Source: an uncultured Lachnospiraceae bacterium
Lineage (GTDB): Bacteria > Bacillota > Clostridia > Lachnospirales > Lachnospiraceae
Length of the DNA stretch: 11,162 bases
Assembly: GCA_910585005.1 (NCBI GenBank)
Contig: CAJUCN010000043.1
Location: 1-11,162 of the forward strand
Reading direction: 5' to 3'
Shown in pieces: positions 1 to 7,047 of the stretch. The position numbers and the translations under genes were made by a program. The stretch's first letter is position 1. Each line of letters opens with the position of its first letter. Below the pieces are notes generated by a model. That model saw nothing but the letters and a program-made list of their open reading frames with translations. It was not told where the DNA came from and made no database searches.

Positions 1-30
1 ATAAATCTACATTTTTTCCCCGGCGTTTTC

Positions 31-108
31 TTACATTTTATCATCGGCGCTAACAGCAATAATATCGCAGATCCGTCCTTTGCAAGCGGGGCATCTGACC
101 ATACACAT
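31..108 (-). CDS. Possible tiny zinc-ribbon protein, perhaps frameshifted
   Basis: A 25-codon frame starts at an ATG with a GGAGG ribosome binding site at 117-121, eight bases upstream. It encodes VRCPACKGRIC near its start, which is half of a zinc ribbon, and then stops. In the +1 frame immediately after the AAAA run near 37-40 the sequence reads CKKTPGKKC, which would supply the second cysteine pair. A one-base shift would therefore complete the finger. The same frame is open upstream without an ATG back to 240 and reads like protein (WEFLVISTDGTFYAECITW), so the true gene may be longer, with a TTG start near 192 or a lost beginning. I do not recognise a named family; zinc-ribbon mini-proteins of this sort are common in clostridial mobile elements. 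The window edge limits what can be said. Confidence 0.3.
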   Translation of the reverse strand: MCMVRCPACKGRICDIIAVSADDKM

Positions 109-268
109 ACCGTATACCTCCACAGCCTGTTTTGGATGACAAAGCCATGTTATGCACTCAGCATAAAATGTCCCATCGGTGGAAATTACCAAAAATTCCC
201 ATTGCCTGTTACCAGTATGACCCGGAATGCCGCCCCTTAATCACGGAATGCATAAAAAAACAGCAGAA

Positions 269-451
269 TCATCTCCGCCGTTTCTTCCTCTCATATATGC
301 CAGCCTCTATCCCTTCCGGGCCGAAGTGCAGCCTTACCAGTTTTCCGCAGTGCTGGCATTTGATCTCAAGGACCGTCCACTCCGTCTCTGTTCCCTCATC
401 GTCCAAAATGCGCCTCCTGCATTTGGGGTTGGGGCATCTGATCACTTCCAT
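269..451 (-). CDS. Small Com-like zinc-ribbon protein
   Basis: This 60-residue protein has four cysteines arranged as a zinc ribbon: C6-x4-C11 and C32-x2-C35, the second pair in LEIKCQHCGK. The tail is very basic (YERKKRRR). The layout resembles the Com translational regulator of phage Mu and the related small zinc-finger proteins of clostridial prophages and conjugative elements; nucleic-acid binding is therefore inferred, not shown. An AAAGGAGG ribosome binding site at 458-465 lies six bases before the ATG. The gene is directly downstream of the group II intron on the same strand, and its leader is the intron's 3' exon. The stop codon overlaps an ATG of an 11-codon frame that I do not count as a gene. 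Confidence 0.6.
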   Translation of the reverse strand: MEVIRCPNPKCRRRILDDEGTETEWTVLEIKCQHCGKLVRLHFGPEGIEAGIYERKKRRR

Positions 452-594
452 CTGCCGCCTCCTTTACTCCACTCCGGCCAGTAACCGGCCTTATTTTCCG
501 CCTCCTGCACTGATAATCGAGTAGGAGGCTAACCATTAATTGATTAGCCGACCTCTCACACCACCGTGCGTACGGTTCCGTACACGGCGGTTCC

Positions 595-2007
595 TTAGTT
601 TTCACAGACTGCCAGATAATAGTCAAGCATGGATGTGTATCCTAACTTGGCTATTATTTTATTTGAAAAGATTTGATTTAAGACTTGCGCCATTCTCCAG
701 CAGTCTTTTCTGCTACATGCAAGTTCTTTCGCTTTCCAATGTTCAAGCCCTAACGCTTTGAGCATTCGGTACTTTGTCTTGATTTTCTTCCATTGTTTCC
801 AATAGACCGCCCTGATTCTTCGCCTTACCCATTCGTCTGTTTCTCTGAGAAGTTTCTTCATGTCTGCAAGTTTGAAATAATTCACCCATCCTCTCACAAA
901 CTGTTGGTATTTCTCTTCTCTTTTTGCGTTACTCATGCCATTATTCCTGTCTGTCAGTTCCCTGATTTTTTCCTTCATCTTTGCAACTGACTTCGGGTGT
1001 ACCCTGAATCTGCATTTTCCCTTGTACCTATAAAAGGTATAGCCAAGATATTTGACCCTGCTGATATGTGCCACCCCTGTTTTCTTCCGATTTATTTTAA
1101 GGAATAGTTTCCCTTCTATAAATGGAATAATGTTTTCTAAGGTTCTTTCTGCGCTTTTCCTGCTCTTGCAGAAAATCATACAGTCATCGGCATAGCGGAC
1201 AAATCTATGCCCCCTGCGCTCTAATTCCTTATCCAGCTCGTTTAGCATGACATTGCTTAGCAACGGACTAAGCGGACCGCCTTGGGGCATTCCTGTTTCT
1301 GTATGTTCAAACATCCCATTCGCTATAACTCCCGCATTTAGGTATTTGTGTATCAGCGAAATGACTCTGCCATCCTTTATGGTTCGTGACAGCACCTCAA
1401 TCAGTTTACTCTGGCATACCGTGTCGAAGAACTTTTCCAAGTCCATATCCACCACATATACATAGCCGTCATTGACATTCTCCTGGCATTGTCTGAGGGC
1501 ATCATGCGCTCCTCTTTTTGGGCGAAAACCAAAACTATACTCTGAGAACTGCTCCTCGTAGGTTGGTGTGAGTTCCTGTGTGATTGCCTGTTGTACCATT
1601 CTGTCTACAACCGTTGGAACTCCAAGCTTACGAATCTCGCCTTTTGTTTCTTTGGGTATCTCTACCCTTCGGACGGGGTTGGGTTTATATTTGCCATCCC
1701 TTATCTCTTGGATTAAGTCCATCTGGTTTTCTCTTAGGTAGGGCAGAAGTTCATCCACCTGCATTCCGTCAATTCCACCACTTCCCTTGTTTGACTTTAC
1801 CTGCTTATATGCCTTGTTAAGGTTTTCTTTCCGCAGAATCAAATCCAAAAGATTATCTGTCCAATAGTCTGTGATGACACCGCTCTTTTCAGTAATCTTA
1901 GAGTAGTCGAACACTTCTGCATACTCTTTCTGTTCCGCAGATACCATTTGCAGATAGTCTTCCATATGAAGTTGTCTGTTCTCAAATCTACTTTCAGTTA
2001 CATTCAT
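595..2007 (-). CDS. ltrA: Group II intron reverse transcriptase/maturase
   Basis: The 470-residue protein is encoded in intron domain IV and helps the intron RNA splice and copy itself into new DNA sites. The reverse transcriptase domain covers roughly residues 55-330, with the conserved palm aspartates in VVDMDLEKFFD (187-195), PQGGPLSP (241-248) and the catalytic YADD box (272-275). The maturase (GIIM) domain follows at about 360-430, with VRGWVNYF and the basic VRRRIRAVYWKQWKK stretch. The protein ends about 40 residues later with no HNH endonuclease motif, as expected for class C introns, which use nicks at replication forks. A TAGGAG ribosome binding site sits before the ATG. No frameshift or missing catalytic residue is visible. 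The stop codon abuts domain V. Confidence 0.95.
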   Translation of the reverse strand: MNVTESRFENRQLHMEDYLQMVSAEQKEYAEVFDYSKITEKSGVITDYWTDNLLDLILRKENLNKAYKQVKSNKGSGGIDGMQVDELLPYLRENQMDLIQEIRDGKYKPNPVRRVEIPKETKGEIRKLGVPTVVDRMVQQAITQELTPTYEEQFSEYSFGFRPKRGAHDALRQCQENVNDGYVYVVDMDLEKFFDTVCQSKLIEVLSRTIKDGRVISLIHKYLNAGVIANGMFEHTETGMPQGGPLSPLLSNVMLNELDKELERRGHRFVRYADDCMIFCKSRKSAERTLENIIPFIEGKLFLKINRKKTGVAHISRVKYLGYTFYRYKGKCRFRVHPKSVAKMKEKIRELTDRNNGMSNAKREEKYQQFVRGWVNYFKLADMKKLLRETDEWVRRRIRAVYWKQWKKIKTKYRMLKALGLEHWKAKELACSRKDCWRMAQVLNQIFSNKIIAKLGYTSMLDYYLAVCEN

Positions 2008-2008
2008 T

Positions 2009-2408
2009 GCTTGTGTCTCCTAAAGTTCAGTCCTTCCCATGACGTTTGCATCCGTCACGATACTATGACCTCTGCTGACTTCTCACCATTCGTTGTTACT
2101 CACGGGTTTCATACTCTGTTTCCGTCCGCTGGCGAGACCTCCCTTGGTACCACACGTTTCTTTCTCTACACATATCTGCCACATTTACTATAGTTAATTC
2201 CGAGTAGTTATTGGACTTTGGTTTGTACAGCAACCTTATCCTTAACTATAGCCTGATGTGATTTCTGTTCGTCAGACCAGAGATTTGCCTTCACCTTCCT
2301 TCAGATTCCACCTCACGATGGACACCCTTGGTGTTCGGCTGTATCCTTCCCACTACCAGGGCGGATTGGGGACTTTCACCCGTTAGAAACGTGCGCCGCA
2401 AGGCGCAC
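2009..2408 (-). ncRNA. Group II intron 5' ribozyme domains (I-III)
   Basis: This 400-base stretch without a protein gene is the structured 5' part of the class C intron. It starts with the GTGCGCC hairpin, followed by GGTGAAAGTCCC, GGTGTCC and GGAATCTGAAGGAAG blocks that recur in this intron class, and it ends at the ribosome binding site of the reverse transcriptase gene. I did not fold it; the assignment rests on recalled consensus blocks and position. Confidence 0.75.
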
Positions 2409-2414
2409 TGTAAC

Positions 2415-2446
2415 AAGGGAACTAGCCTATATCTGCCAGTTCCCTT
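2415..2446 (-). terminator. Hairpin, likely terminator; intron target
   Basis: A perfect 9-bp inverted repeat, AAGGGAACT with AGTTCCCTT and a 14-base loop, lies about 100 bases past the stop of the beta-helix gene. On the minus strand it is followed by TGTTACA and then the intron, so the U tract is poor. It may act as the terminator of the operon to its right. Its position just before the 5' splice site is what class C introns recognise. Confidence 0.6.
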
Positions 2447-2545
2447 TTATCGTTTGTGTATTAAAATATATTTCTGCTTCGCTTTATACCTAAATCTTTT
2501 AATTGCATAAGTCTGCATATCAGATAAAAAATTTCTATTCCTATA

Positions 2546-4549
2546 TCAGACTTTCAACATGCCCGGTTCTGCAAATGGACCTGCTTTCGGTATTTCTCCA
2601 TGTGCATTCCCATAATAATCTTCGTTGAACACAATGGGAGAGCCATCCGGATTTTCAAACTTCTGCTCCGGCTCAAACGCCATACCAAGCACTTCTGTCG
2701 TGATTATTCTGTTTTGCATTTCCGGCATGTAATCATACAGATTCGTTCTTAAGAAAAAACCTTCCTCTGTTTCTTCAACTCCTATAGTTACTTTGTTTGT
2801 TTCATCCACAAATGCCTTTTCCTTTGACATGGGCTTAGCACCGTTAAAATAGACGTTTCCTTCGGCCCATACCGGGAGCGGATTATAATATCTGTCACTG
2901 GGTGCTGAACCCATCCCACAATAACCCTCAAACTGTTTCTGGTATTCTTCCAAAGTCGGATATTCCTCATAAGGAATCGTGCCAGTAATCAGGTTCCCGT
3001 CCGTCCATTCACTATCTTTCATTGTATCCATCATCTGTTTTAAAGAGGGGCGTATTTCTTTCTGAATGAATATATTATTGTAAAATCTCATATCCCCATG
3101 CAGAACTGTCATAAATCCCGCTATCTCTGTGCGGTGCGGCACATGGTACGGTGTATAACGCGGAGCAGCTTTGGTAAGCGCACCATTTAAGACACCGCGA
3201 CCTACTGCCGTAAAGGAACCGGCAATCAGATTATGTACCACGGCAACTCCCTGTGTTGCAAGTTTCAGCACACAGTCCGACAGGAGGACATTATGGTCGA
3301 TCAGAGTTGGACCATGAGATATTTCCACAAAAATATCTTCTCCGATTTCGTTTCCCTCTGTATGGTTATATTCTCCCGGCAGACAGTTATCAAAGAACAG
3401 ATTTCCTGTTACCCTTGCCCCCTGTGCCTGCCAGTCAAGCCATAAGCCACGGGTGCAGTGATAGATCCGGTTGCGGCGTATGGTGACATCAATCGTTGCG
3501 TGCATTTTGATTCCGCCGATTTCAGCGCCGCATAAATTCTGCTTATTATTGATATGATGAATCCTGTTATCCTCTATAACAGAAAATACACCGCCCAGAT
3601 GCCCCACTATTCCCGTCTGGCCACAGTCATGGATGTCACACCTTCTGACAATATGGGAGCCTATTTTTTCCTTGTTCCAGCCTTCCCGCTGCGCCTGACA
3701 GATACACTCCCGTTCTGTCTGCGTTCCGTCCTTATATTTCCATTTAGACCACTTATTATCGTTTTCCGGCTGTAGATATTTCCCCAGAGAAATACCGGAG
3801 CATTTTGCCTCATAGATTTCACAGTCCTCTATGATCCAGCCCTTTGACCAATGAGGCCCGATCATCCCCTCCTGATAAGCCGTAGGCGGAGCCCACTGTG
3901 TTGCCGCCTGTCTCACGGTAAATCCCGATAAAGTAATATAGCCCACACCTTCTTTTTTCGGATAAAAGCAGTTCTTTCTTACGCTGATTTCCACATTTTC
4001 TTCATTAGGATTCCTGCCCTGGAAATTGGCATATAAAATCGTCTCATCTTCCTTTTCATCCTGCACCGTACACCATACATAGACAGAAAATTCCGGCTCC
4101 CATGATGTCCTGCTCTTTTCCGGATGCAGAACTTTGTCAAATTTCGTAACCTCATACATGGACTTACCGTTCAGGTATACATCTCCTGTATGCGCAATCA
4201 TCGAAGCCACAAACCAGTCCCCATATACCAATGTCGTATAGGGATTATAACTGTCAAATACCTTGTTGGGAATCCGTGCCTTCCACACATTGCCATCACA
4301 AGGCTCCCAGTCTTTTACAGATTCTGCTCCCGTAATCACAGCAGCCCGTTCCACTTCCGAGCGGTAGACAATCCGGGCATCTTCCCTGCCACCATTTACT
4401 GGACTTACCGCCTCCCGATAGACTCCCGGCGCAACAATTACCTCATCCCCAGCCACCGCTTTATCCGCAGCTTCCTGAATCTTCCTGAAAGGCTTCTCAC
4501 TGCTCCCGTCTCCTCCCTGTACTGCATTCACATCAACATAATATCTCAT
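2546..4549 (-). CDS. Beta-helix glycoside hydrolase, GH120-like beta-xylosidase
   Basis: The 667-residue protein is a right-handed parallel beta-helix enzyme. The start (YYVDVNAVQGGDGSSEKPFRKIQEAAD) and PGVYREAV are the classic first coils. Coils with IxxCxIxxxxxxGI spacing run from about 205 to 445, e.g. WIIEDCEIYEAKCSGISL and IVRRCDIHDCGQTGIVGH. Length, the segment inserted in the N-terminal half and the TRGLWLDWQAQG and EDIFVEISHGP motifs fit family GH120, whose known member XylC of Thermoanaerobacterium releases xylose from xylo-oligosaccharides. By that match D372 would be the nucleophile and E409 the acid/base; they are 37 residues apart, more than I recall for XylC, owing to a loop around 389-403. 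No signal peptide is seen, so it should act in the cytoplasm on imported sugars. A GGAAGGAGAG ribosome binding site precedes the ATG. It lies 55 bases after the flavoprotein gene, probably in one transcript. Another beta-helix glycosidase family remains possible. Confidence 0.75.
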   Translation of the reverse strand: MRYYVDVNAVQGGDGSSEKPFRKIQEAADKAVAGDEVIVAPGVYREAVSPVNGGREDARIVYRSEVERAAVITGAESVKDWEPCDGNVWKARIPNKVFDSYNPYTTLVYGDWFVASMIAHTGDVYLNGKSMYEVTKFDKVLHPEKSRTSWEPEFSVYVWCTVQDEKEDETILYANFQGRNPNEENVEISVRKNCFYPKKEGVGYITLSGFTVRQAATQWAPPTAYQEGMIGPHWSKGWIIEDCEIYEAKCSGISLGKYLQPENDNKWSKWKYKDGTQTERECICQAQREGWNKEKIGSHIVRRCDIHDCGQTGIVGHLGGVFSVIEDNRIHHINNKQNLCGAEIGGIKMHATIDVTIRRNRIYHCTRGLWLDWQAQGARVTGNLFFDNCLPGEYNHTEGNEIGEDIFVEISHGPTLIDHNVLLSDCVLKLATQGVAVVHNLIAGSFTAVGRGVLNGALTKAAPRYTPYHVPHRTEIAGFMTVLHGDMRFYNNIFIQKEIRPSLKQMMDTMKDSEWTDGNLITGTIPYEEYPTLEEYQKQFEGYCGMGSAPSDRYYNPLPVWAEGNVYFNGAKPMSKEKAFVDETNKVTIGVEETEEGFFLRTNLYDYMPEMQNRIITTEVLGMAFEPEQKFENPDGSPIVFNEDYYGNAHGEIPKAGPFAEPGMLKV

Positions 4550-4604
4550 CTGGTACTCTCCTTCCTGTGATGATTTTTCTATGCTGTCAACTGCCTCCTA
4601 CGGT

Positions 4605-5150
4605 TCAAAACTTTTCAGCTAACTCCTCTGCCTGTTTACAGCCTTCTGTTTTATCAATATCGCCGACATTAACAACTCCCGGTATCATTACTGTCCCTAC
4701 CATTTTCCAGTTTAACAGAGCGGCAGACCGTTCTACCGGAATACGAACACCATCAAAAACAGACTCATCATTTTCTTCACAGCAGGAAATCAATGCACAT
4801 TCCTTACCAGAAAGATCAATCTTTGCATTGTAGAAGGAAAATAATTTGTCTATTACAGCCTTTACCTGTGACGGGATAGAATACCAGTAAACCGGCATGG
4901 AGAACACTACTGCGTCCGCTTCCTGAATAACCGGAGCTATGGTATTAAAATCGTCATTAAAGGAGCAGGCTTTTCCTGTTTTGAAGCAGGTTTCGCAGGC
5001 ACGACATCCGCCTACATTCATTGCCGCAATGTCAAAGCGGGTTACTGTATGCCCCTTTTTTTCTGCCGCCTTGACAAAAGCCTCTGTCATTGCAAAGCTG
5101 TTACCATTTTTCCGGGGACTTCCTGTGATTACTACAATTTTTTTGCTCAT
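4605..5150 (-). CDS. Flavodoxin-fold NADPH-dependent FMN reductase family protein
   Basis: This 181-residue protein has the flavodoxin-like fold. VVITGSPRKNGNS (6-18) is the FMN phosphate-binding loop after the first strand, and VVFSMPVYWYSIPSQVKAVIDK (81-102) is the second flavin-contacting segment. Between them is a cysteine cluster, C49-x2-C52-x2-C55-x6-C62, resembling that of iron-sulfur flavoproteins, so it may carry an iron-sulfur centre or reactive thiols; that is inference. Expected activity is NAD(P)H-dependent reduction of flavin, quinone or a similar small molecule in the cytoplasm. An AAAGGAGG site sits before the ATG. It follows the MFS gene by 151 bases and precedes the beta-helix gene. 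Such reductases are often controlled by HxlR regulators, and one is encoded nearby. Confidence 0.85.
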   Translation of the reverse strand: MSKKIVVITGSPRKNGNSFAMTEAFVKAAEKKGHTVTRFDIAAMNVGGCRACETCFKTGKACSFNDDFNTIAPVIQEADAVVFSMPVYWYSIPSQVKAVIDKLFSFYNAKIDLSGKECALISCCEENDESVFDGVRIPVERSAALLNWKMVGTVMIPGVVNVGDIDKTEGCKQAEELAEKF

Positions 5151-5184
5151 AAAAAAATCCTCCTTTATAATAGGCTTTAATTAC

Positions 5185-5219
5185 GCCTTTACTTTACTAA
5201 ACTATTTACTGTCTAAACT
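5185..5219 (-). promoter_or_regulatory. Repeats upstream of the flavoprotein gene
   Basis: Read on the minus strand, two imperfect 16-base direct repeats sit side by side: GTTTAGACAGTAAATA and GTTTAGTAAAGTAAAG, identical at 12 of 16 positions. The second contains the small palindrome TTTAGTAAA. The site lies 40-70 bases before the flavoprotein start, where a promoter or operator is expected. I could not pick convincing -35 and -10 boxes. Confidence 0.3.
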
Positions 5220-5301
5220 TCTCTCTCATTGAGCGTCTCCTCCGCTAAATATAGAACTGAAGGAGTTGCCAGCACTTATGGAAATATGTATAGCTAACTG
5301 T

Positions 5302-6498
5302 CTATTGTCCGTTAATCATTCCCTTTTTATTATTCTCAATCATTGGCAGCATCTTTTCATGCATGACAATCATAAGAGCCAGTATAACCAGCAAATACAC
5401 CGGAAGCAGGGAAAAGCTGATATGGTTTGCAATAACACCAAAGATTGGCGGCATAATACAGATTCCCACATAAGCAAATGCCATTTGTACACCGATCATA
5501 GCCTGTGATCTATCCGCTCCAAAATGTTCTGGTGTAGAATGTATGATTGAGGGATAAATCGGGGCACAGCCCAATCCAATAATAATCAATCCCACCAATG
5601 CACTTTTTCCACCTAGTGGCAGAAGCAAAAGTACAACTCCCAATAATATAACTCCCAGCCCAAGACGTATCATCTGCGTGTCATTCAGCTTCATTGTCAA
5701 AAATCCGCTGAAAGCCCTGCCTATGGTAATTCCAATAAAAAACAGGCTTGCGAATCTTGCCGCAGTTTCTGTTGATACTCCCCATCGGATTACAAGATAA
5801 CTGCTTGCCCATAACCCCGCAGTCTGTTCAAGGGCGCAATAACAAAAAAATGTTATCATCACCTCTTTTGCTCCCGGAATCCTTAAAATCTGACGTAAGG
5901 AAAGCGATTGAATTTTGGCTTTTTTGTCCACCTGTTCGGTGCTGCCTGCTCCCTGCTTTTTCCATAGCGGTAGGCTAAAAATCAATATGACAGTTAATAT
6001 CATTTGAAGAATGGAAATATAGCGATAACCCATATTCCATCCCTGCCCGCCTGTCAATGCATACCCCATGATATGAGGGCTAAATGAAACACCAATACCC
6101 CACATACAATGCAGCCAGCTCATATGCCTGCTCGCGTAATGAAGCGCAACATAATTGTTCAAAGAAGCGTCTATACTTCCTGCTCCAAGTCCGTAAGGTA
6201 CAGCCCACAAACACAATTCGACATAAGAATGGCTGATTGAAAATCCAAACAGCGCAACGGCGGTCATTAACACACTGATTGCCGTAACCTTTCCGGTTCC
6301 AAGCATCTTGGTCATTCTGTCACCCTGCAGACTGGAAATGATCGTAGCAACAGCTATAATCATAGAAACTGCACCCACATAGGAAACAGGTACAGAAAAT
6401 TCCTGATACATGACAGGCCATGCTGAACCTAACAAGGAATCCGGTAGTCCCAGACTGATAAATGCAAGATAAATTATAACTAACAGCAACTGAAACAT
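5302..6498 (-). CDS. MFS transporter
   Basis: The 398-residue protein has about twelve hydrophobic segments with the usual cytoplasmic loop near the middle (KKQGAGSTEQVDKKAKIQ), so it is a Major Facilitator membrane transporter. The loop between segments 2 and 3 has GDRMTKMLGTGK, a version of the family's conserved loop motif. The ATG at 6498 is chosen because an AAGGAGGGAG site precedes it; an in-frame ATG 90 bases upstream (6588) would add a hydrophobic stretch without a good ribosome site and would run into the promoter. Substrate is unknown: sugar import would suit the beta-xylosidase downstream, efflux would suit the HxlR regulator and flavoprotein. Its promoter and that of the divergent HxlR gene share one dyad. 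Confidence 0.88.
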   Translation of the reverse strand: MFQLLLVIIYLAFISLGLPDSLLGSAWPVMYQEFSVPVSYVGAVSMIIAVATIISSLQGDRMTKMLGTGKVTAISVLMTAVALFGFSISHSYVELCLWAVPYGLGAGSIDASLNNYVALHYASRHMSWLHCMWGIGVSFSPHIMGYALTGGQGWNMGYRYISILQMILTVILIFSLPLWKKQGAGSTEQVDKKAKIQSLSLRQILRIPGAKEVMITFFCYCALEQTAGLWASSYLVIRWGVSTETAARFASLFFIGITIGRAFSGFLTMKLNDTQMIRLGLGVILLGVVLLLLPLGGKSALVGLIIIGLGCAPIYPSIIHSTPEHFGADRSQAMIGVQMAFAYVGICIMPPIFGVIANHISFSLLPVYLLVILALMIVMHEKMLPMIENNKKGMINGQ

Positions 6499-6550
6499 TT
6501 TATCTCCCTCCTTCATTGCAGGATTGACTTTTTCCATGAAATATATTATC

Positions 6551-6578
6551 ATCATAGCAAGAATAAACCCAAAAACAA
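6551..6578 (-). promoter_or_regulatory. Promoter of the MFS gene
   Basis: On the minus strand TTGTTT (6573-6578) and TATGAT (6551-6556) are separated by 16 bases, a fair sigma-70 type promoter about 50 bases before the ATG. The -35 box touches the end of the dyad at 6577-6603, so a bound regulator would block it. Confidence 0.5.
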
Positions 6579-6603
6579 GTACGCACATTAAAGTGCGATA
6601 CTT
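6577..6603. promoter_or_regulatory. Dyad operator candidate for the HxlR regulator
   Basis: The arms AAGTACGCAC and GTGCGATACTT form a 10-bp inverted repeat with one extra base in the right arm and a six-base centre (ATTAAA). The dyad lies between the divergent MFS and HxlR genes. It overlaps the MFS -35 box and covers the place where a -35 box for the HxlR gene would lie, upstream of the TATACT at 6616-6621. HxlR proteins bind such dyads as dimers and usually control their own gene and the divergent one; binding here is inferred. Confidence 0.55.
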
Positions 6604-6615
6604 ACCTATATGTTA

Positions 6616-6634
6616 TATACTAATAAAAGGAGAG
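6616..6634 (+). promoter_or_regulatory. HxlR gene -10 box and ribosome binding site
   Basis: TATACT at 6616-6621 is a good -10 box, and AAAGGAGAG at 6626-6634 is the ribosome binding site, seven bases before the ATG. This would give a very short leader. No good -35 box is seen; the dyad occupies that spot. Confidence 0.4.
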
Positions 6635-6641
6635 TGCAAAT

Positions 6642-6998
6642 ATGAGTGAACGCCTTATTTCAAACGAGTGTTTCAGAAGTACTGGATTCAGCTATACTTT
6701 ATCCCTGATTAACGGGAAATATAAAATGACCATATTATACGTTTTGGCAGAGTTTGAGATAGTCCGGTTTAACGAAATAAAAAAATATATTGAGGAAATT
6801 TCCTACAAAACTTTAAGCGCCACGCTGAAAGAGCTGGAGGCCGACCAATTAGTTCACAGAAAGGAATATCCACAAATACCACCCAAAGTAGAATATAGCT
6901 TAACTGAACGCGGAAAATCGCTGATCCCGATACTCAACGCAATATGTGATTGGGGAGAAGCAAATGCCTTACAAACGAAACAGACTGAAACCGCTTGA
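6642..6998 (+). CDS. HxlR-family winged-helix transcriptional regulator
   Basis: The 118-residue protein has the full HxlR layout: an N-terminal helix with a cysteine (C10), GKYKMTILYVLAE (26-38) for the first DNA-binding helices, RFNEIKKYIEEISYKTLSATLKELEADQLVHRKEY (42-76) for the recognition helix and wing, and the family hallmark VEYSLTERGKSLIPIL (83-98). HxlR proteins are small dimeric regulators, some of which sense electrophiles, quinones or aldehydes through a cysteine near the N terminus, as in YodB of Bacillus. C10 could play that part here. It is divergent from the MFS gene with a dyad between. Its stop codon lies in the loop of its terminator. Confidence 0.92.
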   Translation: MSERLISNECFRSTGFSYTLSLINGKYKMTILYVLAEFEIVRFNEIKKYIEEISYKTLSATLKELEADQLVHRKEYPQIPPKVEYSLTERGKSLIPILNAICDWGEANALQTKQTETA

Positions 6999-7015
6999 GG
7001 TTTCAGTCTGTTTTT
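6978..7015. terminator. Bidirectional intrinsic terminator
   Basis: A perfect 15-bp stem (AAACAGACTGAAACC with its complement) encloses a six-base loop that contains the HxlR stop codon. Rightward transcripts get a run of Ts (7009-7015). Leftward transcripts from the DUF1349 operon get TTTCGTTT. It separates the two convergent units. Confidence 0.9.
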
Positions 7016-7047
7016 CCGTTGCATCAAGATTATTGCTATAACTCCCC

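Larger units (their letters stand above)
516..2408 (-). mobile_element. Complete class C group II intron
   Basis: On the minus strand the element begins with GTGCGCC at 2408, folded at once into the hairpin GTGCGCC-TTGC-GGCGCAC. It continues through about 400 bases of ribozyme domains I-III, the reverse transcriptase gene, a domain V around 549-593 (GAACCGCCGTG...) and a domain VI around 521-547 whose arms are GGCTAA and TTAGCC. It ends in CTACTCGAT at 516. Blocks such as GGTGTCC, GGAATCTGAAGGAAG and GGTGTGAGAGGTC match what I remember of class C introns such as the one from Oceanobacillus iheyensis. Class C introns typically insert just past intrinsic terminators, and here a 9-bp hairpin stem ends seven bases upstream of the 5' splice site. 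All parts needed for splicing and movement appear intact. Boundaries are read by eye and could be off by a base. Confidence 0.88.

Noticed and set aside
132..524. Plus-strand 130-codon frame
   Set aside because: It lies opposite the zinc-ribbon gene and intron end, has no ribosome site and looks like low-quality protein.
4124..4570. Plus-strand 148-codon frame opposite the beta-xylosidase gene
   Set aside because: It is a shadow in another frame of a well-supported gene and has no family features.
5211..5246. Seven-codon leader (MREKFRQ) after a GGAGGAG site ahead of the flavoprotein
   Set aside because: It is too short to support without expression data, and no attenuator hairpin follows.
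6499..6588. Longer N terminus of the first MFS protein
   Set aside because: It would overlap the promoter and dyad; AAGGAGGGAG fits the ATG at 6498.
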